A stretch of DNA of 64,000 nt, taken from the NCBI RefSeq assembly GCF_003943415.1, contig NZ_RJPK01000001.1, positions 248,001-312,000 on the forward strand, read 5' to 3'. The notes beneath the pieces were generated by a model. The model had not been told where the DNA came from, did no database searches, and saw only the letters and a list, made by a program, of their open reading frames with translations. Origin of the DNA: Streptococcus oralis. Its GTDB lineage: Bacteria > Bacillota > Bacilli > Lactobacillales > Streptococcaceae. A program made the translations under genes and the position numbers. Below, piece by piece: positions 37,599-49,158 of the stretch (its first letter is position 1; the number at the start of each line of letters is the position of its first letter).

Positions 37599-38641
37599 TG
37601 GAAAACGAAAAATTGCGTGTCAATATGCTAAGTTCAAGTGAAAAAGTGGCTGGTCAGGGAGTATCAGGTGCCTACCGTGAGTTGGTACGCCTTCTACATC
37701 GAGATGCCAAAGACCAGTTGATTGTTACAGAGAATCTTCCTGTAGAGGCAGATGTAACCCACTTTCACACCATTGATTTCCCCTATTATTTATCTACATT
37801 CCAAAAGAAGCGATCTGGGAGAAAAATTGGCTATGTGCATTTCTTGCCTGATACGCTTGAGGGGAGTTTGAAAATTCCATTTTTCTTAAAGGGAATTATC
37901 AAACGCTATGTATTTTCTTTTTACAACCGAATGGAACACTTGGTAGTGGTCAATCCCATGTTTATCGAGGATTTGGTGGCAGCTGGTATTCCACGTGAAA
38001 AAGTGACTTATATTCCAAACTTTGTAAATAAAGAAAAATGGCATCCACTGCCAGCTGAACAAGTTGCTCAACTCCGTAAAGAAATGAATCTAGCGGAAGA
38101 TCAGTTTGTCGTAGTCGGTGCAGGTCAGGTTCAGAAACGTAAAGGAATTGATGACTTTATCCGCCTTGCGGAGGAATTGCCAGAAATTACTTTTATCTGG
38201 GCTGGTGGTTTTTCATTTGGCGGGATGACAGATGGTTATGAACGCTATAAAAAAATCATGGAGAATCCACCTAAAAATCTAATTTTCCCAGGTATTGTTC
38301 CTCCAGAGCGAATGCGGGAGCTCTACGCTTTGGCGGATCTGTTCTTGCTACCAAGTTACAACGAATTATTCCCGATGACTATCCTAGAGGCAGCTAGTTG
38401 TGAAGCACCGATTATGTTGAGGGATTTAGATCTATACAAGGTCATCCTTGAAGGGAATTATCGTGCTACAAGTGATGTTTCAGAGATGAGAGAAGCCATT
38501 CTCGAATACAAAGATCATCCTGAAAAGTTGAAAGACTTGAAAGAAAAAGCTAGAGAGATTTCTAAAGAGTATTCCGAGGAGCATTTATTGGAAATCTGGT
38601 TGAAGTTCTATCGGGAGCAGGCGGCTCTAGGCAAAAAGTGA
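37598..38641 (+). CDS. cpoA: CpoA-like glycosyltransferase (galactosyl-glucosyl-diacylglycerol synthase)
   Basis: A 347-residue GT4-family (GT-B) enzyme. The EX7E motif lies in YNELFPMTILEA, the acceptor/donor loop VVGAGQVQKRKGIDDF precedes it. In pneumococcus CpoA adds galactose to glucosyl-diacylglycerol, and mutants show beta-lactam resistance and altered membranes. The start is moved to 37598 because the longest frame (37589) begins inside the TATAAT box. No binding site is present, consistent with leaderless translation. The partner synthase follows after 8 nt. Confidence 0.82.
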   Translation: MENEKLRVNMLSSSEKVAGQGVSGAYRELVRLLHRDAKDQLIVTENLPVEADVTHFHTIDFPYYLSTFQKKRSGRKIGYVHFLPDTLEGSLKIPFFLKGIIKRYVFSFYNRMEHLVVVNPMFIEDLVAAGIPREKVTYIPNFVNKEKWHPLPAEQVAQLRKEMNLAEDQFVVVGAGQVQKRKGIDDFIRLAEELPEITFIWAGGFSFGGMTDGYERYKKIMENPPKNLIFPGIVPPERMRELYALADLFLLPSYNELFPMTILEAASCEAPIMLRDLDLYKVILEGNYRATSDVSEMREAILEYKDHPEKLKDLKEKAREISKEYSEEHLLEIWLKFYREQAALGKK

Positions 38642-38649
38642 GGTAATCT

Positions 38650-39966
38650 ATGCGAATTGGTTTATTTACTGACACCTATTTTCCTCAGGTTTCTGGGGTT
38701 GCGACCAGTATTCGAACCTTGAAGACAGAGCTTGAAAAGCAAGGACATGCAGTTTTTATCTTTACAACAACAGATAAAGATGTGAACCGATACGAGGATT
38801 GGCAAATTATTCGCATTCCGAGTGTCCCTTTCTTTGCGTTTAAGGATCGACGATTTGCCTACCGAGGTTTTACAAAGGCACTTGAAATTGCCAAGCAGTA
38901 TCAACTCGATATCATTCATACCCAAACAGAATTTTCACTCGGTTTGTTAGGGATTTGGATTGCGAGAGAATTAAAAATTCCAGTTATTCATACCTACCAT
39001 ACCCAGTATGAAGACTATGTGCATTACATTGCTAAGGGCATGCTGATTCGGCCAAGTATGGTAAAATATTTGGTGCGTGGCTTCCTTCATGATGTAGATG
39101 GCGTGATTTGCCCTAGTGAGATTGTTCGTGACCTTTTATCTAAATACAAAGTCAAGGTTGAAAAGCGTGTCATCCCAACTGGAATTGAGCTGGCTAAGTT
39201 TGAACGACCTGAGATCAAAAAGGAAAACTTGCAAGAACTTCGTTCGAAGTTAGGTATTCAGGAAGGCGAGAAAATGTTACTGAGTCTTTCTCGTATCTCC
39301 TATGAGAAGAATATCCAAGCAGTCCTAGATGCCTTTGTTGAGGTATTGAAAGAAGAAGACAAGGTGAAACTTGTTGTTGCAGGTGATGGTCCTTATCTGG
39401 ACAGTCTGAAGGAACAAGCAGTGAAATTGCAGATCCAAGATCATGTGATTTTTACTGGTATGATTGCTCCAAGTGAGACAGCCTTATACTATAAAGCGGC
39501 TGATTTCTTTATCTCTGCATCCACTAGTGAAACCCAAGGCTTGACTTATCTAGAGAGTCTAGCCAGTGGAACGCCTGTTATCGCTCATGGCAATCCTTAT
39601 CTGGATAATCTGATCAGTGACAAAATGTTTGGAACCCTCTACTATGGAGAGCACGATCTTGCAGGTGCAATCTTGGAGGCCTTGATCGCCACTCCAGATA
39701 TGAATGAGCAGAAGTTGGCTGACAAGTTGTACGAGATTTCGGCTGAGAATTTTGGGAAGCGAGTTCATGAGTTTTATCTCGATGCGATGATTTCAAATAA
39801 ATTTGAGCAGGAACTACGTGGCGACGAACCCATGACACAGCGATTCTTAAAAACTATTTTGTACTTACCTCAGCAGGCTGTTTCAGCTCCAGTTAAAGAG
39901 TCCAAACGAATATTAAAGGCTTCTAAAGAGCAATTGTCTAGCATCCGGGATTACTGGAGAGATTAG
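38650..39966 (+). CDS. Alpha-monoglucosyldiacylglycerol synthase-like glycosyltransferase
   Basis: A 438-residue GT4 enzyme: IGLFTDTYFPQVSGVATSI at the start, and EX7E within SETQGLTYLES, plus HTYHTQYEDYVHY for acceptor binding. It resembles the synthase that transfers glucose to diacylglycerol (Acholeplasma alMGS type) and is the partner of CpoA: this enzyme makes the monoglucosyl lipid, CpoA extends it. GAGGTAATC precedes ATG. Both act at the inner membrane face. Confidence 0.83.
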   Translation: MRIGLFTDTYFPQVSGVATSIRTLKTELEKQGHAVFIFTTTDKDVNRYEDWQIIRIPSVPFFAFKDRRFAYRGFTKALEIAKQYQLDIIHTQTEFSLGLLGIWIARELKIPVIHTYHTQYEDYVHYIAKGMLIRPSMVKYLVRGFLHDVDGVICPSEIVRDLLSKYKVKVEKRVIPTGIELAKFERPEIKKENLQELRSKLGIQEGEKMLLSLSRISYEKNIQAVLDAFVEVLKEEDKVKLVVAGDGPYLDSLKEQAVKLQIQDHVIFTGMIAPSETALYYKAADFFISASTSETQGLTYLESLASGTPVIAHGNPYLDNLISDKMFGTLYYGEHDLAGAILEALIATPDMNEQKLADKLYEISAENFGKRVHEFYLDAMISNKFEQELRGDEPMTQRFLKTILYLPQQAVSAPVKESKRILKASKEQLSSIRDYWRD

Positions 39967-39988
39967 TAAAAATATAGGAGAATAAAAT

Positions 39989-40180
39989 ATGGCAAAAAAA
40001 TTTATGAGAAGTGGTAGAGATCAAAAAATTGGAGGCGTTTGCGCAGGTGTAGCCCACTATTTTGATATTGACCCTACCATTGTCCGTGTGATTTGGGGCG
40101 TTCTTGCCTTTTGTTATGGGGCAGGGATACTTGCTTACTTGATTTTGTGGGCAATTGCGCCTGTTTCTAGCGAATATTAA
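39989..40180 (+). CDS. PspC-domain small membrane protein
   Basis: A 63-residue protein consisting of one PspC domain: GRDQKIGGVCAGVAHYFDID, then a hydrophobic helix (about 33-56). PspC proteins take part in envelope stress sensing in other bacteria; here the role is unknown. TAGGAGAA precedes ATG. It follows the glycolipid synthases by 22 nt and is likely in the same transcript. Confidence 0.85.
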   Translation: MAKKFMRSGRDQKIGGVCAGVAHYFDIDPTIVRVIWGVLAFCYGAGILAYLILWAIAPVSSEY

Positions 40181-40223
40181 AAGAGAATCAGAATAGAACA
40201 AAGAGAAATAAAAAGGAGTCCAG

Positions 40224-40358
40224 ATGGCTTTTGGAGATAATGGAAAACGTAAAAAAACAATGTTTGAAAAAGTAACGCTTTTTGTCGTGCTAATTATGTT
40301 GTTTGTAACCCTTGCTGGCATCTTTGCGACAGCGCTTGGAGCTTTTAGCAGATTCTAA
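40224..40358 (+). CDS. DUF4044 family small membrane protein
   Basis: A 44-residue protein: basic start [16 protein letters not shown] followed by one membrane helix (about 17-38) and a short tail ending FSRF. This is the DUF4044 layout found in streptococci and lactobacilli. AAAGGAG lies 6 nt before ATG. Function unknown. It sits between the PspC protein and obg. Confidence 0.82.
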   Translation: MAFGDNGKRKKTMFEKVTLFVVLIMLFVTLAGIFATALGAFSRF

Positions 40359-40428
40359 GCAAGTTGCTAGGATAGAAACAATAACTAATGACTGGGATTT
40401 CCCAGCCTTTTTAAAGCGAGAAGAAAAT

Positions 40429-41739
40429 ATGAGTATGTTTTTAGATACAGCCAAGATCAAAGTCAAGGCTGGTAATGGTGGCGATGGTATGGTTGCCTTT
40501 CGCCGTGAAAAATATGTCCCTAATGGCGGTCCTTGGGGTGGTGATGGCGGACGTGGTGGTAACGTTGTTTTCGTTGTGGACGAAGGCTTACGTACCCTGA
40601 TGGATTTCCGCTATAATCGTCATTTCAAGGCTGATTCTGGTGAAAAAGGAATGACCAAAGGAATGCACGGACGTGGTGCAGAAGACCTTCGTGTTCGCGT
40701 TCCACAGGGAACGACTGTACGTGATGCAGAGACAGGAAAAGTCATTACAGACTTGATTGAGCACGGTCAAGAATTTATCGTAGCTCATGGTGGTCGAGGT
40801 GGCCGAGGAAATATTCGTTTTGCGACTCCAAAAAATCCTGCACCTGAAATCTCTGAGAATGGAGAACCAGGTCAAGAACGTGAGTTGCAACTGGAATTAA
40901 AGATCTTGGCGGATGTCGGTTTGGTCGGTTTCCCCTCTGTCGGAAAGTCAACTTTGCTTAGTGTCATCACTTCAGCTAAACCCAAAATCGGTGCTTATCA
41001 TTTTACAACGATTGTCCCTAATTTGGGCATGGTTCGTACGCAGTCAGGCGAATCTTTTGCAGTAGCAGATCTTCCAGGTTTGATTGAAGGGGCTAGTCAG
41101 GGAGTCGGCTTGGGAACTCAGTTCCTTCGGCATATTGAGCGTACACGCGTGATTCTGCATATCATTGATATGTCTGCTAGCGAAGGTCGTGATCCTTACG
41201 AAGATTATCTTGCTATCAATAAAGAGTTGGAATCATACAACCTTCGTCTTATGGAGCGTCCGCAGATCATCGTAGCCAACAAGATGGATATGCCTGAAAG
41301 TCAGGAAAATCTTAAAACTTTCAAGAAGAAATTGGCAGCAAACTACGACGAGTTCGAGGAACTTCCAGCTATCTTCCCTATTTCTGGATTAACCAAGCAA
41401 GGTTTGGCTACTCTTTTGGATGCGACAGCTGAATTGTTGGATAAGACTCCAGAGTTCTTGCTCTATGACGAGTCTGATATGGAAGAAGAAGCTTACTATG
41501 GCTTTGATGAGGAAGAAAAAGCCTTTGAAATTAGTCGCGATGATGATGCTACATGGGTACTTTCTGGTGAAAAACTCATGAAACTCTTTAACATGACCAA
41601 CTTTGACCGTGACGAATCAGTTATGAAATTTGCCCGCCAGCTTCGTGGTATGGGGGTTGACGAAGCCCTTCGTGCGCGTGGAGCCAAAGATGGCGATTTG
41701 GTCCGAATTGGTAAATTTGAATTTGAATTTGTAGACTAG
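40429..41739 (+). CDS. obg: GTPase Obg (CgtA)
   Basis: A 436-residue GTPase for 50S assembly and stress control. The glycine-rich Obg fold ([20 protein letters not shown]), G domain with [19 protein letters not shown] and NKMD, and a C-terminal OCT domain are visible. The long frame opens at 40312 inside the preceding gene; the ATG at 40429 fits the family start [12 protein letters not shown]. The binding site is only moderate (AGCGAGAAGAAA). Confidence 0.96.
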   Translation: MSMFLDTAKIKVKAGNGGDGMVAFRREKYVPNGGPWGGDGGRGGNVVFVVDEGLRTLMDFRYNRHFKADSGEKGMTKGMHGRGAEDLRVRVPQGTTVRDAETGKVITDLIEHGQEFIVAHGGRGGRGNIRFATPKNPAPEISENGEPGQERELQLELKILADVGLVGFPSVGKSTLLSVITSAKPKIGAYHFTTIVPNLGMVRTQSGESFAVADLPGLIEGASQGVGLGTQFLRHIERTRVILHIIDMSASEGRDPYEDYLAINKELESYNLRLMERPQIIVANKMDMPESQENLKTFKKKLAANYDEFEELPAIFPISGLTKQGLATLLDATAELLDKTPEFLLYDESDMEEEAYYGFDEEEKAFEISRDDDATWVLSGEKLMKLFNMTNFDRDESVMKFARQLRGMGVDEALRARGAKDGDLVRIGKFEFEFVD

Positions 41740-41748
41740 GAGATTGAT

Positions 41749-41922
41749 ATGGGAGATAAACCGATATCATTCCGAGATGCAGATGGAAATTTTGTTTCTG
41801 CAGCAGATGTATGGAATGAAAAGAAACTAGAAGAATTGTTTAATCGTCTCAATCCCAAACGTGCTCTTAGATTAGCACGAGAAAAAAAAAGCAATGAGAA
41901 GGCTGATAAAGAAGAAAAATAG
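41749..41922 (+). CDS. Conserved small protein downstream of obg
   Basis: A 57-residue soluble protein, SFRDADGNFVSAADVWN at the front and a highly charged tail ending EKADKEEK. TAGGAGATT precedes ATG, 9 nt after obg. I recall a matching small gene after obg in pneumococcus, but no function. It is followed directly by a terminator. Confidence 0.75.
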   Translation: MGDKPISFRDADGNFVSAADVWNEKKLEELFNRLNPKRALRLAREKKSNEKADKEEK

Positions 41923-41944
41923 CCTATCGACATTGATAAAACAG

Positions 41945-41981
41945 AACCCCGTGATTGTATTCATCACGGGGAATTTTTTAG
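41945..41981. terminator. Bidirectional terminator between obg cluster and argR
   Basis: CCCCGTGAT and ATCACGGGG pair around a 7-nt loop with AATTTTTT after on the plus strand. The argR stop codon on the minus strand lies in the T run. Confidence 0.85.
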
Positions 41982-42448
41982 TCATTGAAGAAAAATGGTG
42001 GCGCAAATTTTTTAAGAATTTCAAAGCAAGTCTGTGCTTCTTCAGCATTTTCACAGATAAGAAGGCAGACGTCATCACCACATACTGTGGCAATGATTTG
42101 TTTAAAATTGAGAGCATCGAGAACAGCTCCAAACGATTGGGCAAGGCCTGGCAAGGTTTTGAGGACAACCTGATGCTGGACAGGACGTAGCATGACTAAG
42201 CCATCTTCCATATAGTTTTCCAAGCGTTTTTCCCATTTGGAGATGGAACCAGTATTTAAAACATAGTAAGAATGTTCTGCTTCGCGAACCTTTGAAAGGT
42301 TCATAGTCTTGATATCGCGTGAGAGAGTAGCCTGTGTGACTTGGATGTCGTTTTCAGCTAGTAAAGCTTGCAACTCTGCCTGTGTATGAATCTTATTTTT
42401 AGCTACAAGTGCACGGATGAGTTGGTGTCTATGTTCGGATTTATTCAT
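41978..42448 (-). CDS. argR: ArgR/AhrC-type arginine repressor
   Basis: A 156-residue regulator: winged helix N-terminus with TQATLSRDIKTMNL as recognition helix, and a C-terminal hexamerisation domain with CGDDVCLLIC in place of the arginine-binding GDDT motif. It is transcribed right after pepX (16 nt) and has AAGGAG upstream. Streptococci carry several ArgR paralogues; which arginine or peptide genes this one controls is unknown. The Val in GDDV may affect ligand binding. Confidence 0.88.
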   Translation of the reverse strand: MNKSEHRHQLIRALVAKNKIHTQAELQALLAENDIQVTQATLSRDIKTMNLSKVREAEHSYYVLNTGSISKWEKRLENYMEDGLVMLRPVQHQVVLKTLPGLAQSFGAVLDALNFKQIIATVCGDDVCLLICENAEEAQTCFEILKKFAPPFFFND

Positions 42449-42464
42449 ATGAGGCTGACTCCTT

Positions 42465-44738
42465 TTATGAGGGGATGGTGATGGAGGATTGTGTGAGATC
42501 GACTGTTAAGTGATAGTCTGTATTATCACGGACAGTGATTTCAAAGTCTGTTGTATAGAGGACTAAACGGAGAGTATCTCCTTCTTTTAACTTGTAAATA
42601 GTTGGTTGCAGTTCTAATTGCACATCCATCCATTCATCTGTAGTAATATCCTCTACTAACAGTAAGTCATTTCTATTTTGTAAATTAAGGTAGCCTTTGG
42701 TGATGACACGTTGGTCACTTGGGTTGAATGGTAGTTCGCAGAGATTTTCTAACATGTGGTAACGGCCATTATCAATGGTTCTAGCACTTAAAACAGCTGG
42801 ATAAGGCTGCAGATATTTCTTTTGTCCAAGTTCTAACAGTTGAGCAGATAATAAGCCCTTGTTTGTACTTGATTTGACACGAAGTTTCAGCTCCACTCGC
42901 CCATTTAAGTGAATGTCTTGACTTACTGGAAGGTCAATGGTGATCTGATTAGCTTTTCCTTGGTAAAGTTCTGTGTTGAAAGTCTGGTAAGTCTTGCCAT
43001 AACGTTCAAAATCTTTTGGATCATACTGGTTTTGAATCACTTTTTCCTCAGTTCCAAGTGAGAAAGTATGCAATTTATCTTCTTTGCCAAAGTCATCAAG
43101 GCACTGCCACGTCTGAGGTTCAGTATTATCTTGCCAGATGACAGTAGGAAGTTGATAGCTTGAGTCAAGTCCTAACAATTTCTTGCTTAAGAGGGCATTC
43201 ATGGATTCGCGGAAGTCAATTGACTGCCAGTTATTCATATAAACATGAGCCCCATGATGGAAAAATAGGTGCTTATTGATATTAGTTGGAAGAGCATGAA
43301 ACATCTGGTAAACATGAAGAGGTTTGACATTCCAATCCTGAGAACCATGCGTAAAGACGACCTCAGCTTGAACCTTGTGAGCATTGAGTAGATAGTTGCG
43401 GTCATGCCAAAATTGATTGTAGTCACCAGTCTTGCGATCCAGTTGCTCTTTTACTTTTTCTAAGTCCGCTTGATGAGCTTCATTAGCACGAATATAGTCA
43501 CCAGCTAGGAGATTGCGGGAGTAGGTAAGCTCAGCAAGTGAGTCAAAATCCTCACCTGGATAACCACCAGGGCTGGTTACCAGACCATTTTCACGATAGT
43601 AGTTATACCAAGAGGAAATACCTGCTTCAGCGATAATCACTTCTAAGCCATCAACACCTGTGGTCGCGAGACCATTGGACATGGTACCTAGATAGGAAAT
43701 TCCTGTTGTTGCGACTTTTCCGTTTGACCAGTCAGCCTTAACTTGGCGCTTGCGCGTGTGGTCCGTGAAAGCACGACAACGACCATTGAGCCAATCAATG
43801 ACATTTTTATATGCTTCAATCTGCTGGTAGTCCCCATTGGTCATAAGTCCTTGAGAATCTTTGGTACCAACACCCGATACATAGAGATTGACAAATCCTC
43901 GGGGGAGGAAGTAATCGTTGAGAGTGTATGAACTATTGATATGAGATAGCTTTTCTTCAGCTTCTGAGACGACTTCTGCTTGACCATGAGGTTCGACTAC
44001 ATTCAGCTTAGGTTCCTCAAGTTTAATGGTGTGGGCAGGTTTGACCTCAAGCTCTCCTTCCATTTTGTAGAGAGCCTTGTCGCTGGCTTTATCATTGGTG
44101 CCTTGGTGATAAGGACTGGCAGTCATAAGAGCAGGGACTTGTCCATCATAACGTGGACGAATAATGCTGACCTTGACTAAATCAGGGAGTCCGTCTTTAT
44201 CAGTATCCACACGACTCTCGACATACACGACTTCACGAATGACATCATGAGTAGAGAAGGTTGCCAAGCTTTTACCGTTAAAGTAGTGGTAGTGATTATC
44301 TTCTGAAATGAGTCCATCACTAACAAGCTGGTCGATGAGCGTATTTCCCTTTTTAGTTCGCGTATTTAGCAATTGGTAAAGATTTTCAATGAGATCCCCA
44401 TAAATAATAGGAAATCCAGTCTCCTTACGAAATTGCTCAGCATCCTCAAAGTCAATAAGATAGCTGAAGCCTAAAAGTTGAAAAACTACGGTATAGAAAA
44501 TATCAGCTGTCAACTCTTTATCAGACTGAAAGAAGCTTAGTAGATCCGTTTCTCTATCTGCAGCTAGGGTGGATAGAGCATAATCGGTATTGGTATAAGT
44601 GAAAAAACTCCAGCGGACAAATTGTTCAAGTTGTTTTTTTGATGCTTGCTCTGGTACCAGCTTCAAACCAAGTTGGGATAACTCGTCCAAAACTTGCGAA
44701 TGAGAAACAGGCAAGTAGCTGAATTGATTAAAACGCAT
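42465..44738 (-). CDS. pepX: X-prolyl dipeptidyl aminopeptidase PepX
   Basis: A 757-residue S15-family serine peptidase releasing X-Pro dipeptides from peptides in the cytoplasm. The nucleophile lies in [11 protein letters not shown], the acid in GSQDWNVKP and the base in FHHGAHVY. The N-terminal helical domain and C-terminal jelly-roll are full length for streptococcal PepX. AAAGGAG precedes ATG on the minus strand. It leads a two-gene unit with argR. Confidence 0.96.
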   Translation of the reverse strand: MRFNQFSYLPVSHSQVLDELSQLGLKLVPEQASKKQLEQFVRWSFFTYTNTDYALSTLAADRETDLLSFFQSDKELTADIFYTVVFQLLGFSYLIDFEDAEQFRKETGFPIIYGDLIENLYQLLNTRTKKGNTLIDQLVSDGLISEDNHYHYFNGKSLATFSTHDVIREVVYVESRVDTDKDGLPDLVKVSIIRPRYDGQVPALMTASPYHQGTNDKASDKALYKMEGELEVKPAHTIKLEEPKLNVVEPHGQAEVVSEAEEKLSHINSSYTLNDYFLPRGFVNLYVSGVGTKDSQGLMTNGDYQQIEAYKNVIDWLNGRCRAFTDHTRKRQVKADWSNGKVATTGISYLGTMSNGLATTGVDGLEVIIAEAGISSWYNYYRENGLVTSPGGYPGEDFDSLAELTYSRNLLAGDYIRANEAHQADLEKVKEQLDRKTGDYNQFWHDRNYLLNAHKVQAEVVFTHGSQDWNVKPLHVYQMFHALPTNINKHLFFHHGAHVYMNNWQSIDFRESMNALLSKKLLGLDSSYQLPTVIWQDNTEPQTWQCLDDFGKEDKLHTFSLGTEEKVIQNQYDPKDFERYGKTYQTFNTELYQGKANQITIDLPVSQDIHLNGRVELKLRVKSSTNKGLLSAQLLELGQKKYLQPYPAVLSARTIDNGRYHMLENLCELPFNPSDQRVITKGYLNLQNRNDLLLVEDITTDEWMDVQLELQPTIYKLKEGDTLRLVLYTTDFEITVRDNTDYHLTVDLTQSSITIPS

Positions 44739-44904
44739 GGCACTCTCCTTTGAAAATATTCTAAATTTAGTATATCAAAAATAAGGTAAAAAAGATATTG
44801 TTGACCTGTGATGAAGTCACTTTAAAAGGAATGGTCTTATACCTTTTCATTCTAGTTTTTAAAATGGTATAATAGTGCTATATATAAAGCAAGGGGGAGA
44901 AGAA

Positions 44905-47900
44905 ATGATTGCGCAGCTCGACACCAAGACTGTTTACAGTTTTATGGAAAGTGTGGTTTCGATTGAAAAATATGTACAAACAGCTAAAGTGTATGGCTAT
45001 TCTCACCTTGCAATCATGGATGTGGATAATCTCTATGGGGCTTATCATTTTTTAGAAGTGACTCGAAAATATGGAATCCAACCTTTAATTGGTCTTGAAA
45101 TGTCCTTGATCAAAGATGAGGAGAATATTTCTTTCCGTTTTCTAGCTCTATCCACTAAAGGGTATCAAGAGTTGATGAAGTTATCCACTTTAAAAATGAC
45201 TGGACGGAAAAATTGGTCTGACTTCACCCCCCACCTTGAAGATGTAGCCATTATTGTTCCCTATTTTAATGGGGTCGAACAGCTGGATTTGGGGCATGAT
45301 TATTTTATCGGTGTCAGTCCAGATGCTCCTCAAGAAGTCTTTACCAGACCCATTCTTCCACTCTACCAAGTTAACTCTTTTGACAAAGAAGACCTACAGG
45401 TTTTACAAATCTTGTCAGCAGTCAAGGACAATGTCAGCCTAAGAGAAGTAGATTTGCATTCACAACAAGGGATTTTTTTACCTGCCTCAGACTTGGAAGC
45501 ACGGTTTAAAAATCGCTTTCCTCAGGCACTTGCCAATCTTCAAGATTTGATAGAGAATGTTAGCTACCAACTTGATCCAAGTTTAAAACTCCCTCGCTTT
45601 AACCCTGAAAGGCTTGCAGTAGAAGAACTTAGAGAGAGGGCTAAACAAGGCTTGATAGCCAAGGGGTTAACCTCAGTTCTCTATCAAAATCGACTGAATG
45701 AAGAGTTGGCTGTTATTCATGATATGGGCTTTGATGACTATTTCCTAGTTGTTTGGGATTTGTTGCGTTTTGGACGATCCCAAGGTTACTATATGGGAAT
45801 GGGGCGTGGGTCTGCAGTGGGTAGTTTGGTCGCCTACTCACTTGACATCACAGGGATTGATCCGGTTGAGAAGAACCTGATTTTCGAGCGCTTTTTAAAT
45901 CGTGAGCGTTACACCATGCCCGATATCGATATCGACATTCCAGACCTTTATAGACCAGAGTTCATTCGCTATGTTCGTGATCGCTATGGTAGTCAACATG
46001 TGGCACAGATTGTCACTTATTCGACCTTTGGAGCAAAACAGGCAATTCGTGATGTTTTCAAACGTTATGGTGTCCCTGAGTATGAATTAACTAATATTAC
46101 GAAAAAAATCAGTTTTCGGGACACACTAACGACGGCCTATGAAAAGAATTTGCAATTTAGACAGGTTATCAATAGTAAGATTGAATACCAAAAAGCTTTT
46201 GAGATTGCTCGAAAGATTGAAGGGTATCCTCGTCAAACCTCTATCCATGCTGCCGGAGTCGTTATGAGTGACCAAGATCTGACAAACTATATCCCGCTCA
46301 AATACGGCGAGGATATGCTCATCACTCAGTATGATGCTCATGGTGTTGAAGCCAATGGACTTCTAAAAATGGATTTCCTCGGTTTGCGAAACCTGACCTT
46401 TGTTCAAAAAATGCAGGAATTACTTGCGGATTCAGAGGGTGTCCATCTCAAAATCGAAGAGATTGATCTGGAAGACAGTGAAACTTTAGCCCTCTTTGCG
46501 GCTGGAAATACGAAAGGTATTTTCCAATTTGAACAACCAGGAGCCATTCGACTCTTAAAACGAGTCAAGCCACAAGTCTTCGAAGAAGTGGTAGCAACGA
46601 CATCCCTTAACAGACCAGGTGCAAGTGATTATATCGATAATTTTGTAGCTCGCAAGCATGGCAAAGAAAAGGTGACGGTACTAGATCCTGCCTTGGAGGA
46701 CATCCTGTCTTCAACCTACGGTATCATGCTCTATCAAGAGCAAGTCATGCAGGTAGCCCAGCGCTTTGGAGGATTCAGTCTTGGGAAAGCCGACATTCTC
46801 AGACGTGCCATGGGTAAGAAAAATGCTAAAGAGATGCATTTGATGAAGGAAGATTTTATCGCTGGCGCAGTCAAACTCGGCCATTCAGAAGAAAAAGCCA
46901 ACCAAGTTTTTGCAGTGATGGAAAAGTTTGCAGGCTATGGATTTAATAGATCTCACGCCTACGCCTACTCAGCCCTGGCTTTCCAGCTTGCCTATTTCAA
47001 GACGCACTATCCTGCTATTTTCTTTCAAGTCATGTTGAATTATTCTAGCAGTGATTACATTGTAGATGCATTGCAGATGGGCTTTGAAGTAGCTCCGTTA
47101 GCAATAAACAGCATTCCCTATCATGATAAAATTGCTCAGAAGAAAATCTATCTTGGTCTAAAAGCCATTAAGGGCATGCCAAGAGATTTGTCTTACTGGA
47201 CTATTGAAAATCGTCCTTTCACAAGCATTGAAGATTTCGTCACACGTCTTCCTAAGAATTACAAGAAACTATCGCTTTTGACTCCTTTGGTTGAACTGGG
47301 ACTTTTTGATGAATTTGACAAGAATCGCCAGAAAATCCTAGTGAATCTGCCCAATTTGTTTGTTTTTGTTGAGGAGTTAGGAGGACTCTTTGCGGATGCA
47401 AACTATAGTTGGACTGAGGCTGATGATTTTACAGAGGCAGAAAAATTTTATAAGGAGCAGGAACTGATTGGAGTTGGAATCAGTGCCCATCCTCTACAAA
47501 CTCTTGCCAAACAAGCCCTTTATCCAACGACACCCATTGCTACTCTCACTGAGGGGAGTCAAGCAACACTTCTAGTTGAAGTGCAAAAAATAAAAGTCAT
47601 TCGAACTAAGAAAGGCGAGAGTATGGCCTTTCTACAGGTTCATGATAGTAAGTCTAGGCTGGATGTAACTGTATTTTCTGACCAATATCGAAAATTCGCT
47701 TCCATTTTATCCGAAGGAAAATTCTACTATATCAATGGCAAGGTTCAATCTCGAGATGGTCGTCTGCAAATGATTGCACAAGATTTGAAAGAAGCAGTCG
47801 CTGAACGATTCTGGATTCAAGTTAAAAATCACGACAACGATAAAGAGATTTCAAATATCTTGGAACAATATAAAGGCCCTATTCCTGTTATTATCAGATA

Positions 47901-48006
47901 TGTAGAGGAAGAAAAAACAATTGTTTCCTCCCGTCATTTTGTAAAAAAAGACCCTGCTTTACAGGAAAAATTAGAGGGAATTGCTATGAAAACGATTTAT
48001 CGCTAA
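44905..48006 (+). CDS. dnaE: DNA polymerase III alpha subunit DnaE
   Basis: A 1033-residue replicative polymerase of the Gram-positive DnaE class, which extends primers before PolC takes over. It has an N-terminal PHP domain, catalytic PDIDIDIPD in the palm, GRGSAVGS, a helix-hairpin-helix region and a C-terminal OB fold (LLVEVQKIKVIRTKKGESM). ATG 44905 follows AAGGGGGAG; the GTG at 44875 has no site. A TGG-TATAAT promoter is at 44865-44873. Confidence 0.95.
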   Translation: MIAQLDTKTVYSFMESVVSIEKYVQTAKVYGYSHLAIMDVDNLYGAYHFLEVTRKYGIQPLIGLEMSLIKDEENISFRFLALSTKGYQELMKLSTLKMTGRKNWSDFTPHLEDVAIIVPYFNGVEQLDLGHDYFIGVSPDAPQEVFTRPILPLYQVNSFDKEDLQVLQILSAVKDNVSLREVDLHSQQGIFLPASDLEARFKNRFPQALANLQDLIENVSYQLDPSLKLPRFNPERLAVEELRERAKQGLIAKGLTSVLYQNRLNEELAVIHDMGFDDYFLVVWDLLRFGRSQGYYMGMGRGSAVGSLVAYSLDITGIDPVEKNLIFERFLNRERYTMPDIDIDIPDLYRPEFIRYVRDRYGSQHVAQIVTYSTFGAKQAIRDVFKRYGVPEYELTNITKKISFRDTLTTAYEKNLQFRQVINSKIEYQKAFEIARKIEGYPRQTSIHAAGVVMSDQDLTNYIPLKYGEDMLITQYDAHGVEANGLLKMDFLGLRNLTFVQKMQELLADSEGVHLKIEEIDLEDSETLALFAAGNTKGIFQFEQPGAIRLLKRVKPQVFEEVVATTSLNRPGASDYIDNFVARKHGKEKVTVLDPALEDILSSTYGIMLYQEQVMQVAQRFGGFSLGKADILRRAMGKKNAKEMHLMKEDFIAGAVKLGHSEEKANQVFAVMEKFAGYGFNRSHAYAYSALAFQLAYFKTHYPAIFFQVMLNYSSSDYIVDALQMGFEVAPLAINSIPYHDKIAQKKIYLGLKAIKGMPRDLSYWTIENRPFTSIEDFVTRLPKNYKKLSLLTPLVELGLFDEFDKNRQKILVNLPNLFVFVEELGGLFADANYSWTEADDFTEAEKFYKEQELIGVGISAHPLQTLAKQALYPTTPIATLTEGSQATLLVEVQKIKVIRTKKGESMAFLQVHDSKSRLDVTVFSDQYRKFASILSEGKFYYINGKVQSRDGRLQMIAQDLKEAVAERFWIQVKNHDNDKEISNILEQYKGPIPVIIRYVEEEKTIVSSRHFVKKDPALQEKLEGIAMKTIYR

Positions 48007-48040
48007 AAATATGAAAAATAGAAGAATTTTCAAATGAAAT

Positions 48041-48050
48041 GTGGTATAAT
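48041..48050 (+). promoter_or_regulatory. -10 of the pfkA-pyk promoter
   Basis: TGTGG followed by TATAAT (48045-48050), an extended -10, 36 nt before pfkA. Confidence 0.6.
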
Positions 48051-48065
48051 CAATAAGAATGTTAA

Positions 48066-49094
<1,029 letters not shown>

Positions 49095-49158
49095 TCAACT
49101 TTAACTAATCTGGTAAAATGACCATAAAAGGTCAAATTATATAAAGGAGTCACAAATC

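Noticed and set aside
40312..40428. N-terminal extension of Obg
   Set aside because: The stretch reads through the DUF4044 gene in another frame, and the family start is at 40429.
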